Shown one piece after another: positions 53,208-61,723 of a stretch of DNA of 64,000 nucleotides. This stretch comes from Flavobacterium limi (lineage in GTDB: Bacteria; Bacteroidota; Bacteroidia; Flavobacteriales; Flavobacteriaceae). The notes below the pieces were generated by a model that made no database searches, was not told where the DNA came from, and saw nothing but the letters and a program-made list of their open reading frames with translations. The DNA lies in NCBI RefSeq assembly GCF_010645075.1, contig NZ_JAADZV010000003.1, positions 186,001-250,000 of the forward strand, written 5' to 3'. Each line of letters starts with the position of its first letter. The stretch's first letter is position 1. Both the position numbers and the translations under genes were made by a program.

Positions 53208-54173
53208 TTGATTACAAAAGAAAATATTTTAGCTATCGCAAAAAAAACAATACTCTCTGAAAGTGAAGCAATTACAAAGCTAATCGATTTCCTTGATGAA
53301 AATTTTTACGAAGCAACCCAACGAATTTACGAAACAAAAGGGCGATTAATCGTTACAGGAATTGGAAAAAGTGCCATTATTGCACAAAAAATGGTTGCGA
53401 CCTTTAATTCAACCGGAACACCTTCCATGTTTCTTCATGCTTCTGAAGCGATTCATGGCGATTTAGGGATGATTCAGAATGATGACATCATAATTTGTAT
53501 ATCAAAAAGCGGAAACAGTCCTGAAATCAAAGCTTTAGTTCCTTTATTAAAACGCTTTGGAAATGTCTTGATTGGAATGACAGGAAATATAACTTCATTT
53601 TTAGCCAAAGGCTCTGATTACGTTTTAAACACCACTGTTGACATGGAAGCCTGCCCCATAAATCTGGCCCCTACAAACAGTACGACTGCCCAGCTTGTAA
53701 TGGGCGATGCTCTTGCAGTCTGTTTGATGGAAATGCGTGACTTCAAACCCGAGGATTTTGCAGTATATCATCCGGGAGGAGCTTTAGGGAAAAAATTATT
53801 ACTCCGTGTAAAAGATATGATTGAGAATTCTCTAAAACCTACGGTAACTCCTGAAACACCTGTTAAAAAAGTAATTTTTGAAATTTCCGAAAAAAGACTT
53901 GGTGTAACTGCCGTTATTGAAAACAACAAAATAGTAGGAATTATTACTGACGGAGACATTCGAAGAATGCTAAACAACACAGATACAATAGCCGATTTAA
54001 CCGCCAAAGATATTATGAGTAAAAACCCAAAATTAGTTTCTTCAAACACCATGGCCGTAGATGCCCTGAATATTTTAGAAGATTTTTCGATAACACAATT
54101 GATTGTTTCTGACAATGGCGAATACAAAGGAGTATTGCATTTACATGATATTTTAAAAGAGGGAATTATATAA
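53208..54173 (+). CDS. kdsD: Arabinose-5-phosphate isomerase (KpsF/GutQ family)
   Basis: Converts ribulose 5-phosphate to arabinose 5-phosphate, the first step of KDO synthesis for lipopolysaccharide. The SIS domain (about 20-190) has TGIGKSAIIAQKMVATFNSTGTPS and CISKSGNSPE. HPGGALGKKLLLRV joins it to two CBS domains (205-321). At 321 residues it is full length. The only workable start is TTG 53208, because the conserved helix begins within ten residues and the next ATG is inside the SIS domain. tatC begins within its stop codon. Confidence 0.95.
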   Translation: MITKENILAIAKKTILSESEAITKLIDFLDENFYEATQRIYETKGRLIVTGIGKSAIIAQKMVATFNSTGTPSMFLHASEAIHGDLGMIQNDDIIICISKSGNSPEIKALVPLLKRFGNVLIGMTGNITSFLAKGSDYVLNTTVDMEACPINLAPTNSTTAQLVMGDALAVCLMEMRDFKPEDFAVYHPGGALGKKLLLRVKDMIENSLKPTVTPETPVKKVIFEISEKRLGVTAVIENNKIVGIITDGDIRRMLNNTDTIADLTAKDIMSKNPKLVSSNTMAVDALNILEDFSITQLIVSDNGEYKGVLHLHDILKEGII

Positions 54174-54979
54174 TGGCAAAGAAAAACCTTAACGAAATGT
54201 CATTTTTAGACCATCTAGAAGAATTAAGATGGCTATTAGTCAGAAGTACAATTGCTATTCTTGTAATGGCTTTTTTTACCTATTTTTTTAGTGATTATTT
54301 ATTTGATGAAATAATTTTAGGCCCAACAAGACCTACTTTCTTTACTTATGTATGGTTTTGCGATTTATCTCATCAATTAGGGTTCGCAGACAGCATCTGC
54401 ATTACTGAGCTGAATTTCATCATTCAAAATACTCAAATGGAAGGGCAAGTCAATATTTTTGTATGGATGTGTATTTTGGTAGGTTTCATTTTAGGCTTTC
54501 CTTATATTCTATGGGAGCTTTGGAAATTTATCAGCCCGGCTTTATATGAGAAAGAAAGAAAAAATGCTAAAGTATTTATTTTCACTTCCTCCCTCCTGTT
54601 TTTTTTAGGTGTAATTTTTGGATATTTTATAGTAATTCCAATGTCTGTAAATTTCGTTGCCACTTTCTCTGTAAGTGATGTGGTAAAAAATCAATTTACT
54701 CTTGACTCCTATATGGGAATGGTAAAAACGAGTGTTCTGGCAGGCGGCTTGTTCTTTGAGCTGCCAATCATCATTTATTTCTTAACCAAATTAGGATTAG
54801 TAACTCCGATTTTTTTAAGAAAATATTGGAAATATGCCGTAATTCTTATTTTGATTATTGCTGCAATCGTAACACCTCCGGACGTGGTCAGTCAGACAAT
54901 TGTAGCAATACCAATGTTAATTATCTATGAAGTAAGTATCCTGATTTCAAAGGTTGTTTATAAAAATAAAGAAAAATAA
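54173..54979 (+). CDS. tatC: Twin-arginine translocase subunit TatC
   Basis: The multi-spanning receptor of the Tat pathway that binds twin-arginine signal peptides of folded proteins. FLDHLEELRWLLVRS at the N terminus is the conserved signal-binding motif. Six helices follow, with PYILWELWKFISPALYEKERK and the periplasmic VTPPDVVSQ signature. At 268 residues it is normal, with a longer first periplasmic loop (about 45-95) than in E. coli. It shares one base with the kdsD stop (TAATG), so the two are translationally coupled. No tatA or tatB is adjacent. Confidence 0.96.
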   Translation: MAKKNLNEMSFLDHLEELRWLLVRSTIAILVMAFFTYFFSDYLFDEIILGPTRPTFFTYVWFCDLSHQLGFADSICITELNFIIQNTQMEGQVNIFVWMCILVGFILGFPYILWELWKFISPALYEKERKNAKVFIFTSSLLFFLGVIFGYFIVIPMSVNFVATFSVSDVVKNQFTLDSYMGMVKTSVLAGGLFFELPIIIYFLTKLGLVTPIFLRKYWKYAVILILIIAAIVTPPDVVSQTIVAIPMLIIYEVSILISKVVYKNKEK

Positions 54980-54980
54980 A

Positions 54981-55331
54981 ATGTCTGATATTATTCAAGA
55001 ATTTAACGACTATCGTTCCAAGATGAACGAAAAATTACTCGCTGATAACAACAAAATTGTAAAGCGAATTTTTAATCTTGACACTAATGCATATGCGTCG
55101 GGCGCTTTGGATGTAAAAACAAAAGAACTTCTTGGCTTAGTAGCTTCTGCAGTTTTACGCTGTGATGACTGTGTAAAATATCATTTAGAAACAAGTTATA
55201 AAGAAGGCGTTACAAAAGAAGAAATGATGGAAGCAATGGGAATCGCCACTTTGGTTGGAGGTACAATTGTAATTCCGCACTTAAGAAGAGCTTACGAATT
55301 CTGGGAAGCACTCGAAGAATCGGAAAATTAG
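54981..55331 (+). CDS. AhpD-like carboxymuconolactone decarboxylase family protein
   Basis: A 116-residue helical protein of the CMD/AhpD superfamily. The catalytic-type motif AVLRCDDCVKYH carries a CXXC plus histidine, as in AhpD, so peroxidase-linked disulfide chemistry is possible. It starts 1 nt after the tatC stop. The frame is open nine codons upstream to a TTG inside tatC; ATG 54981 (MSDIIQEFNDYRS) is the better start. Part of the kdsD-tatC run. Confidence 0.88.
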   Translation: MSDIIQEFNDYRSKMNEKLLADNNKIVKRIFNLDTNAYASGALDVKTKELLGLVASAVLRCDDCVKYHLETSYKEGVTKEEMMEAMGIATLVGGTIVIPHLRRAYEFWEALEESEN

Positions 55332-55454
55332 TCAATTAGATAATTTAACACGATATGTTAATTCATTTATTTGATTAATTAATTTTTATTTATTTTGCCG
55401 ATCTGAGATTGAAATTATCTCATTTCCAAATTACCTAATCATCTAATTAAAAAA

Positions 55455-56195
55455 ATGAAGCTAAGAGCCGATAATTTAATCAAAACCTACAAGGGACGAA
55501 GTGTTGTAAAAGGAATTTCTGTTGAAGTAAATCAGGGGGAAATAGTTGGATTGCTGGGTCCAAATGGTGCAGGAAAAACAACTTCTTTTTACATGATTGT
55601 AGGATTAGTAAAACCTAACCAGGGAAATATTTATCTCGATGATCTTAACATTACTGATTACCCAATGTACAAACGTGCCCAGCAAGGAATTGGTTATTTA
55701 GCACAGGAAGCTTCTGTTTTTAGAAAACTCAGCATTGAAGACAATATCTTAAGTGTTTTACAATTAACAAAACTTTCAAAAGAAGCTCAAATTGCAAAGA
55801 TGGAAAGTTTAATTGAAGAATTCAGCTTAGAACACATTCGCACCAACCGTGGTGACTTGCTTTCTGGTGGAGAAAGACGTCGTACCGAAATTGCGCGTGC
55901 ATTGGCAACAGATCCGAAATTTATTTTGTTGGACGAGCCTTTTGCCGGAGTTGACCCGGTTGCGGTTGAAGATATTCAGCGAATTGTAGCACAATTAAAA
56001 AACAAAAATATCGGAATCCTGATTACAGATCACAATGTTCAGGAAACTCTGGCTATTACCGACAAAACATATTTAATGTTTGAAGGAGGAATATTAAAAG
56101 CCGGAATCCCTGAAGAATTGGTTGAGGACGAAATGGTACGCCGTGTTTATTTAGGACAAAACTTTGAACTTCGTAAAAAGAAATTGGAATTCTAA
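55455..56195 (+). CDS. lptB: LPS export ABC transporter ATP-binding protein
   Basis: The cytoplasmic ATPase of the Lpt complex that extracts lipopolysaccharide from the inner membrane. Walker A is GPNGAGKTT, the Q-loop YLAQEASVF, the signature LLSGGERRR and Walker B FILLDEPFAGVD, with the H-loop ITDHNVQET. At 246 residues it is normal. It is 123 nt downstream of the ahpD-like gene; with kdsD upstream, the group points to lipopolysaccharide assembly. Confidence 0.96.
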   Translation: MKLRADNLIKTYKGRSVVKGISVEVNQGEIVGLLGPNGAGKTTSFYMIVGLVKPNQGNIYLDDLNITDYPMYKRAQQGIGYLAQEASVFRKLSIEDNILSVLQLTKLSKEAQIAKMESLIEEFSLEHIRTNRGDLLSGGERRRTEIARALATDPKFILLDEPFAGVDPVAVEDIQRIVAQLKNKNIGILITDHNVQETLAITDKTYLMFEGGILKAGIPEELVEDEMVRRVYLGQNFELRKKKLEF

Positions 56196-56216
56196 AAATA
56201 GTAAAATGTAAATAGT

Positions 56217-56262
56217 AAAAAGTAAAATGTTCATTATTAATCAATTGTTCATTTTTCTTTTT
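56217..56262. terminator. Imperfect hairpin between lptB and the GH25 gene
   Basis: AAAAAGTAAAATG (56217-56229) pairs with CATTTTTCTTTTT (56250-56262) with one mismatch; T-rich ends on both strands. A/T-only pairing makes it a weak call. Confidence 0.45.
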
Positions 56263-56285
56263 AAAACTTACTTTTCACAAAAAAA

Positions 56286-57137
56286 CTAATCCACAGTTAT
56301 ATATTGCAATTGCTGGAAATCTCCGTTGTAAATATTTATATCTACCGTACGTTCAATTCCTGGGACAGTTGCTTTTTCAGTAAACTGCCAAAATAGCCAG
56401 TCATCTTCAATTTTTTCTCTGTAGAAATTATAATTGGCAATCCAAAAAAGATATTCCCCAAATTCATCCTTTAAAAAATCTGAATAATATCGCTCTCCTG
56501 TATAAATAATAGGACGAACTTTATAATGATTTTCTACTTTTAAAAGCCAGCGTTTTAATCCTTTTTTCAAACTATCCAAAGATTGACTCTTTGGTAATTT
56601 TTCGATATCCAGAACCGGAGGCAAATCGCCTTTTTCAAGCTTTACTGTTTCAATAAAAAGATTAGCCTGTTCAATAGAATTTTCATTTGGACGATAATAA
56701 TGATACGCCCCACGAATCATATTATTCTTCTTAGCTCCAGTCCAATTGCGTTTAAACTGAAAATCTGTCCTGTCCCTGCCTACTGTTGCCCTGATAAATA
56801 CAAAATCCAACGGATATTTTTGCTCTAAAGTATCTACATACGACCAGCTGATTTTACCCTGATATTCCGACACATCCAATCCAACTGACTTGCCTTCATG
56901 TTTTGCCAGAACCTGAAAATTACGAATATCAGACAATCGCTTATCCTCAACTTCTTTCTCAGACATTTTATGGCTTTTAAATCCTAAATAATAAGCTAAT
57001 CCTCTACGATAGTGATAGATTACGGCAATAAAAAGCAAAGCAAAAATTGAGAAGGAAATAAAACGCAGTATCCTACTAAAAATAGATCTGCCCGTTTTTC
57101 TGGAAGTTGTTTTACGATAAGTTGTTTTTCTTGCCAT
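56286..57137 (-). CDS. Glycoside hydrolase family 25 (lysozyme-like), membrane anchored
   Basis: A muramidase-type enzyme of 283 residues. A basic N terminus (TYRKTTSRKTGR) and one membrane helix (about 26-42) anchor it facing the periplasm. The GH25 domain has GLDVSEYQGKISW with catalytic D88, FVFIRATVG, GAYHYYRP and PPVLDIE with the second acid pair. WQFTEKATVPGIERTVDINIY is the typical end. It should cleave peptidoglycan between MurNAc and GlcNAc. It starts 12 nt after pssA on the same strand. Confidence 0.92.
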   Translation of the reverse strand: MARKTTYRKTTSRKTGRSIFSRILRFISFSIFALLFIAVIYHYRRGLAYYLGFKSHKMSEKEVEDKRLSDIRNFQVLAKHEGKSVGLDVSEYQGKISWSYVDTLEQKYPLDFVFIRATVGRDRTDFQFKRNWTGAKKNNMIRGAYHYYRPNENSIEQANLFIETVKLEKGDLPPVLDIEKLPKSQSLDSLKKGLKRWLLKVENHYKVRPIIYTGERYYSDFLKDEFGEYLFWIANYNFYREKIEDDWLFWQFTEKATVPGIERTVDINIYNGDFQQLQYITVD

Positions 57138-57149
57138 TCGAATACAAAA

Positions 57150-57860
57150 CTACTTTTTCAAAAACTTATTATTTATAACTGATAACAACACATAAATAAT
57201 AATAATTACAGGAACTGCACTAAATTGAAGTAACAAAAGTAAAACGATAGAAATTGCCAAAAACACAATCTGAAGAACATTATCTTTGATCGTAAACTTT
57301 TTAATTTTCAAAGCAAACAGGGGAATCTCGGCATTCAGGATATAAGCACTGGATAAAGTAATTACAAGTAAAACCCATTGGTTGGTTAATAGTTCCAGGG
57401 TGATTAATGAATCTGAAAATTTTAAAACCAAAGGCAAACTCAGGATAAAAAGTGCATTTGCCGGAGTTGGCAAACCAATAAACGAATCTGTTTGACGTGT
57501 ATCAATATTAAAATTAGCTAATCGGTAACAAGATCCTAAAGTAACAATGAATCCTAAAAATGGAATTACAGGGCTTGTTCCTAATTCGTGAGCACTATTT
57601 GTAAACATTGAAAACATAACATATCCCGGCACCACTCCACTAGTTACCATATCAGCCAGAGAATCCAATTGTAAGCCAAGCGGACTTGACACTTTAAATA
57701 ACCTCGCAAAAAAACCATCAAAAAAATCAAAAAATATTCCTAAACAAACCATATAAAAGGCCATTTCATAATCTTGTTTTGAAACAAAAACTACCGCGAC
57801 ACAACCACAAAAAAGATTGATTAGTGTAATAAAATTAGGAATGTGTTTTTTGATATTCAT
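57150..57860 (-). CDS. pssA: CDP-diacylglycerol--serine O-phosphatidyltransferase
   Basis: An inner-membrane enzyme making phosphatidylserine, the precursor of phosphatidylethanolamine. The CDP-alcohol phosphotransferase motif is complete: D45 and D48-G-x2-A-R53-x8-G62-x3-D66-x3-D70. Seven to eight helices fill 236 residues. It has a TAAATTTG promoter box and is co-transcribed with the GH25 gene. Confidence 0.95.
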   Translation of the reverse strand: MNIKKHIPNFITLINLFCGCVAVVFVSKQDYEMAFYMVCLGIFFDFFDGFFARLFKVSSPLGLQLDSLADMVTSGVVPGYVMFSMFTNSAHELGTSPVIPFLGFIVTLGSCYRLANFNIDTRQTDSFIGLPTPANALFILSLPLVLKFSDSLITLELLTNQWVLLVITLSSAYILNAEIPLFALKIKKFTIKDNVLQIVFLAISIVLLLLLQFSAVPVIIIIYVLLSVINNKFLKK

Positions 57861-57887
57861 TTTTTATAATTTTGAAGATTGGAAGAG

Positions 57888-57895
57888 CAAATTTA
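57888..57895 (-). promoter_or_regulatory. -7 promoter box of pssA
   Basis: TAAATTTG on the minus strand, 27 nt before the pssA ATG. Confidence 0.55.
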
Positions 57896-58000
57896 GCATA
57901 ATAAGTCATTCTTATATGCGTTTTAAATAGAGTTTTTTATTCTGACGCCCGACTTTTATATTATTTCCAAAAAGGAAGAAATAAGCTCGATAAAAAATTA

Positions 58001-58008
58001 TATTTTTG
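58001..58008 (+). promoter_or_regulatory. -7 promoter box of the porV-like gene
   Basis: TATTTTTG on the plus strand, 41 nt before the TTG start at 58050. Confidence 0.5.
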
Positions 58009-58049
58009 GTAAAATTTTAAACAAGCCTAGGTTTGAAAAAATAAATACG

Positions 58050-59117
58050 TTGAAAAAAATCTTAGTATTTTTATTGTTTTGGAATTGCACTTCACATTAT
58101 GCTCAGACCGTTCGAAAATATTCGAATGAGTTTATGAATATTGGAGTCGATGCTGCAGCTCTTGGAATGTCAAGTGCTGTTGTAGCTTCGACTAATGATG
58201 TCAATTCTGTATATTGGAATCCGGCCGGATTAACACATCTTGAAGATCATCAAATTTCATTGATGCATGCCAGTTATTTTGCCAATATTGCGCAATACGA
58301 TTATATTGGATATGCCAGTCCTATTGACGACAGAAGTGCCTGGGGAATTTCGATGATTCGTTTTGGTGTTGATGACATTATGGACACCACCCAATTAATC
58401 GATAACCAGGGAAATATTGATTACAACCGCATCAGTTTATTCTCTACCGCAGATTATGGTTTTACATTTTCATATGCCCGGAAACTACCCCTTGAAGGAT
58501 TTCAGTACGGTATAAATGCAAAAATCATTCGCCGTGTTATTGGAAAATTTGCTAATTCCTGGGGATTCGGATTTGATTTTGGTCTTCAGTTTGAAAGAAA
58601 CGACTGGAAATTCGGGTTGATGTTACGGGATATTACAACTACTTACAATGTTTGGAATATCGATGAAGAAGAATATAAAAAAGTCTCAGATGCTATTCCC
58701 GGAGAAAATCAGGAATTACCCGAAAGCACAGAGATTACATTACCAAAAGCACAATTAGGAGTTTCAAAAAAGTTTGAATTTCATAATGACACGAGTCTTT
58801 TGGTTGCTACAAATTTAAACATGCGTTTTGAACAGACTAATGACATTATTTCATCAAATCTTGTAAGCATTGATCCGGCATTGGGTTTTGAATTTGGTTA
58901 TACAGAGCTTATTTTTTTAAGAGCTGGAGCAGGAAATTTTCAGAACGTTACACAATTGGATAATTCTGAAAAGTTGAATTTCCAGCCTAATATTGGACTT
59001 GGTTTTAAGTATAAAGGAATCCAGGTTGATTACGCACTGACTGATTTAGGCAATCAAAGTACTGCATTATATTCTAATATTTTTTCGCTTAAAGTAGACT
59101 TAGGTATATTTAGATAA
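58050..59117 (+). CDS. PorV/PorQ-family outer-membrane protein
   Basis: An outer-membrane beta-barrel of 355 residues of the PorV/PorQ group, relatives of the type IX secretion shuttle protein PorV. A signal peptide (1-18, ending HYAQ) is followed by MNIGVDAAALGMSSAVVASTNDVNSVYWNPAGLT, the hallmark N-terminal segment. The end (YSNIFSLKVDLGIFR) is a typical barrel closure. The start is TTG; no ATG fits before the signal peptide. It may be the second PorV-like paralogue rather than the main T9SS one. DUF4105 follows by 21 nt. Confidence 0.85.
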   Translation: MKKILVFLLFWNCTSHYAQTVRKYSNEFMNIGVDAAALGMSSAVVASTNDVNSVYWNPAGLTHLEDHQISLMHASYFANIAQYDYIGYASPIDDRSAWGISMIRFGVDDIMDTTQLIDNQGNIDYNRISLFSTADYGFTFSYARKLPLEGFQYGINAKIIRRVIGKFANSWGFGFDFGLQFERNDWKFGLMLRDITTTYNVWNIDEEEYKKVSDAIPGENQELPESTEITLPKAQLGVSKKFEFHNDTSLLVATNLNMRFEQTNDIISSNLVSIDPALGFEFGYTELIFLRAGAGNFQNVTQLDNSEKLNFQPNIGLGFKYKGIQVDYALTDLGNQSTALYSNIFSLKVDLGIFR

Positions 59118-59138
59118 GGATTTATCAAAAAATCAAAA

Positions 59139-60269
59139 ATGAGAAGTTTTACGTTTCTAAAAATAATGTTCTTATTACTAATATCCAATTTTAGTTTTGG
59201 GCAAAATTTACCATTGTCAAAAGAAGGGCATGTAAGTGTATTGACATGTGGTCTTGGCAATGAATCTTATTCTTTTTTCGGACACACGGCTATACGCGTC
59301 ACTGATCCTGCAAACAATATTGATATTGTATATAATTACGGGGCTTTTGATTTCAGAACTCCTAATTTCGTGGCCAAATTTGCAAAAGGAGATTTACAAT
59401 ACTTTGTAATAGCACATTCTTACAATGATTTTATAAATACATATAATTACGAAAGAAGAAGCGTTTACGAACAAGAACTTCTTATTCCGCAAGAAGCAAA
59501 ACAAAAACTTTTTGATAATTTAAATACTACGCTCCTTTCAGAAGATCGTTATTACACTTATAAATTTATCGATAAAAATTGCACTTCAATGGTAGTTGAC
59601 GTTATTAATAAGTCATTGAATAAAAAGGTAATTACTAAAAAGGAAGATACTGGTATAACCTACAGAAACATTTTATTCCCATATTTTGATGGGCATTTTT
59701 ATGAAAAGTTAGGAACAAGTGTCATTTTTGGAACAAAAGTAGACCAATTAGGCACAAAAATATTCCTGCCTTTTGAGTTAAAAAACAGTTTAGAAAAAAT
59801 AACTTTTCAAAACCATGCTCTTGCCGGCAAAAGTAAAACATTATTAAATTTTGAAAAAGAAACACCAGCTTCATGGTGGAATAATATATACACTTATATT
59901 ATTTTGCTTGCCTTTATTGTTTTAATAAATAAAAGGTTTATTGATAAAATCTATATATTTATTTTATCCTTAATGGGAATCTTTTTTGTCTCGATGGGGT
60001 TTTATTCTTTCCATCAGGAATTAGCAATGAATTATAATATAATGTTATTTAGTCCGTTATTGTTATTTTTAATTGTTTTTTCAGCTATTAGCAACAAAAA
60101 ATGGACCTATAAGTTTGCTGTACTGCATTTAGGTTTATTGTTTATTTATACCGTTTTTATAATCAACAAAGCTCACTTTTTTATTGTTCTGCCAATGATT
60201 ATTACGAGTGGAGTCGTTTTAGTAAGGATAGCCATTAAAAATAAAAAAAGAATACCAATAATAATCTAA
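59139..60269 (+). CDS. DUF4105 domain membrane protein
   Basis: A 376-residue protein. A signal peptide (1-22) precedes a DUF4105 domain (about 28-180) with LTCGLGNESYSFFGHTAIRV and FIDKNCTSMVVDVI. Its Cys/His-rich pattern (GHTAIRV...KNCTSM) looks like a cysteine-peptidase-type (NlpC-like) fold and could be enzymatic. About four membrane helices fill the C-terminal third. The function is unknown. It is co-transcribed with the PorV-like gene, so a role in outer-membrane protein handling is a reasonable guess. Confidence 0.8.
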   Translation: MRSFTFLKIMFLLLISNFSFGQNLPLSKEGHVSVLTCGLGNESYSFFGHTAIRVTDPANNIDIVYNYGAFDFRTPNFVAKFAKGDLQYFVIAHSYNDFINTYNYERRSVYEQELLIPQEAKQKLFDNLNTTLLSEDRYYTYKFIDKNCTSMVVDVINKSLNKKVITKKEDTGITYRNILFPYFDGHFYEKLGTSVIFGTKVDQLGTKIFLPFELKNSLEKITFQNHALAGKSKTLLNFEKETPASWWNNIYTYIILLAFIVLINKRFIDKIYIFILSLMGIFFVSMGFYSFHQELAMNYNIMLFSPLLLFLIVFSAISNKKWTYKFAVLHLGLLFIYTVFIINKAHFFIVLPMIITSGVVLVRIAIKNKKRIPIII

Positions 60270-60271
60270 AG

Positions 60272-61666
60272 TTATTGCCCTCTGTAGAATAAAACTGTGG
60301 TTATAGTTTTTAAGGTAATACTCAAGTCCAGAAATATACTTCGATGCTTGATATAGTACAAATCATATTGCAATTTTATCAGACTTTCTTCAATAGATTC
60401 TCCATATGAGTAATTTACTTGTGCCCAGCCTGTAAGTCCGGGTTTAATGACATGGCGGGTTTCATAAAAGGGCATTATTTCAGCAATTTCCTTAACAAAA
60501 AATGGCCTTTCAGGTCTTGGGCCAATAATAGCCATATCTCCTTTTAAAACGTTTATAAATTGCGGAAATTCATCAATTCTTGTTTTTCGCATAAATTTTC
60601 CAAATGGCGTAATTCTTTTATCATTTGATTTTGCAAAAACAGCTCCATTATTTTCAGAATTTTCGACCATGGTCCTAAATTTATATATCTGGAAGATCCT
60701 TCCGTTTTTACCTACACGCTCTTGTGTATAAAACAAACTCCCTTTATTCCAAAAAACATTAGCAATAAAGATTAAGGGTATAAAAATGGCGCAAAGAATC
60801 AAACCAGTCAATGAAAAAACAAATTCAATAAAGCTCACTAGTAATAGATATAACTTATTATTATTACTTCGGCTAAATGGAAAAAAGCGATAAAAATCCC
60901 TTGCGATATATTGAACCGGAATGCGTTGCGTTTTGTTTTCGTATACTTGTGTATATTCTCTGATGATATTACCTTTTTCAAGCAAATAAAGTAAATGTTG
61001 ATATAAATCAGCAGTAATACCCTCTGTTTTTTGTGAGGCTATGATAATTTCTGAAACACTGTTTTTACTAACAAAAGTCAATAAATCATCCTTTTTAATT
61101 TCTTTTATATAGTTTAAGGAAAAATCCTGTTCCGCCATAACATCTGAATTTACAAATCCAATGATTTTATAATGCGGATCAACATTTTCTAATCCTAAAA
61201 CGAGTTCATCGACCTGATGTTTATTACAAATTAAAATTACGTTTTGTGAAAACCTATGAGTCGCTAAAAAGAAAACGTAAAAAAATCGCCAAAGCAATAA
61301 AGCCCCCAGAATAGTAAAATAAAAAATCAGAATCACCAAGCGCTGTTTTGGAAGTTCTGGCGAAAATACAGGCGTAAACAAATATACTAATGTAGCTGTT
61401 GTCACAGTTAAGATAATGCTTCGGAGAATCTGGAACTGATTACTCGCAACCTGAAGATTATATATCTCGAAGATTGTCCCAAAGCCACTAAGGTAAACAA
61501 TGAATAAAATTGGTCTGTAATAATCTGCAGTATCTAAATTGAAATATGAATAATAAAAAAGTTCATCCATTAAATATAAGGCAGACAAAACAAAAACGAT
61601 ATCAAAAAGCCTAAGAAGTACTTTCCTTTCCGAAATTTCAAAATGCATTTTTTTGTTTGCCTGCAT
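60272..61666 (-). CDS. Exopolysaccharide initiating sugar-1-phosphate transferase
   Basis: A polyprenyl glycosylphosphotransferase of 464 residues that loads the first sugar phosphate onto undecaprenyl phosphate. Four N-terminal membrane helices (about 15-125) and a Rossmann-like domain (about 130-240) lead to a membrane helix. The catalytic domain has the motifs GSLFYTQERVGKNGRIFQIYKFRTM, RKTRIDEFPQFINVLKGDM and IIGPRPERP. It belongs to the WbaP/WcaJ group; the exact sugar is not readable. A TACATTTG box lies upstream. It starts the EPS gene block. Confidence 0.92.
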   Translation of the reverse strand: MQANKKMHFEISERKVLLRLFDIVFVLSALYLMDELFYYSYFNLDTADYYRPILFIVYLSGFGTIFEIYNLQVASNQFQILRSIILTVTTATLVYLFTPVFSPELPKQRLVILIFYFTILGALLLWRFFYVFFLATHRFSQNVILICNKHQVDELVLGLENVDPHYKIIGFVNSDVMAEQDFSLNYIKEIKKDDLLTFVSKNSVSEIIIASQKTEGITADLYQHLLYLLEKGNIIREYTQVYENKTQRIPVQYIARDFYRFFPFSRSNNNKLYLLLVSFIEFVFSLTGLILCAIFIPLIFIANVFWNKGSLFYTQERVGKNGRIFQIYKFRTMVENSENNGAVFAKSNDKRITPFGKFMRKTRIDEFPQFINVLKGDMAIIGPRPERPFFVKEIAEIMPFYETRHVIKPGLTGWAQVNYSYGESIEESLIKLQYDLYYIKHRSIFLDLSITLKTITTVLFYRGQ

Positions 61667-61701
61667 ATATTGTATCTTAATTTTACGCCTTTAATTTGTG
61701 A

Positions 61702-61709
61702 CAAATGTA
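61702..61709 (-). promoter_or_regulatory. -7 promoter box of the initiating transferase gene
   Basis: TACATTTG on the minus strand, 35 nt before the ATG at 61666. Confidence 0.5.
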
Positions 61710-61723
61710 TTATAAAAATAAAC

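Noticed and set aside
53768..54127. Open frame of 119 codons antisense to kdsD
   Set aside because: Entirely inside the kdsD CBS region; a by-product of its codon pattern.
56196..56230. Repeated GTAAAA words after lptB, considered as a CRISPR-like or satellite repeat
   Set aside because: Units are short, irregular and without spacers; simple AT-rich sequence.
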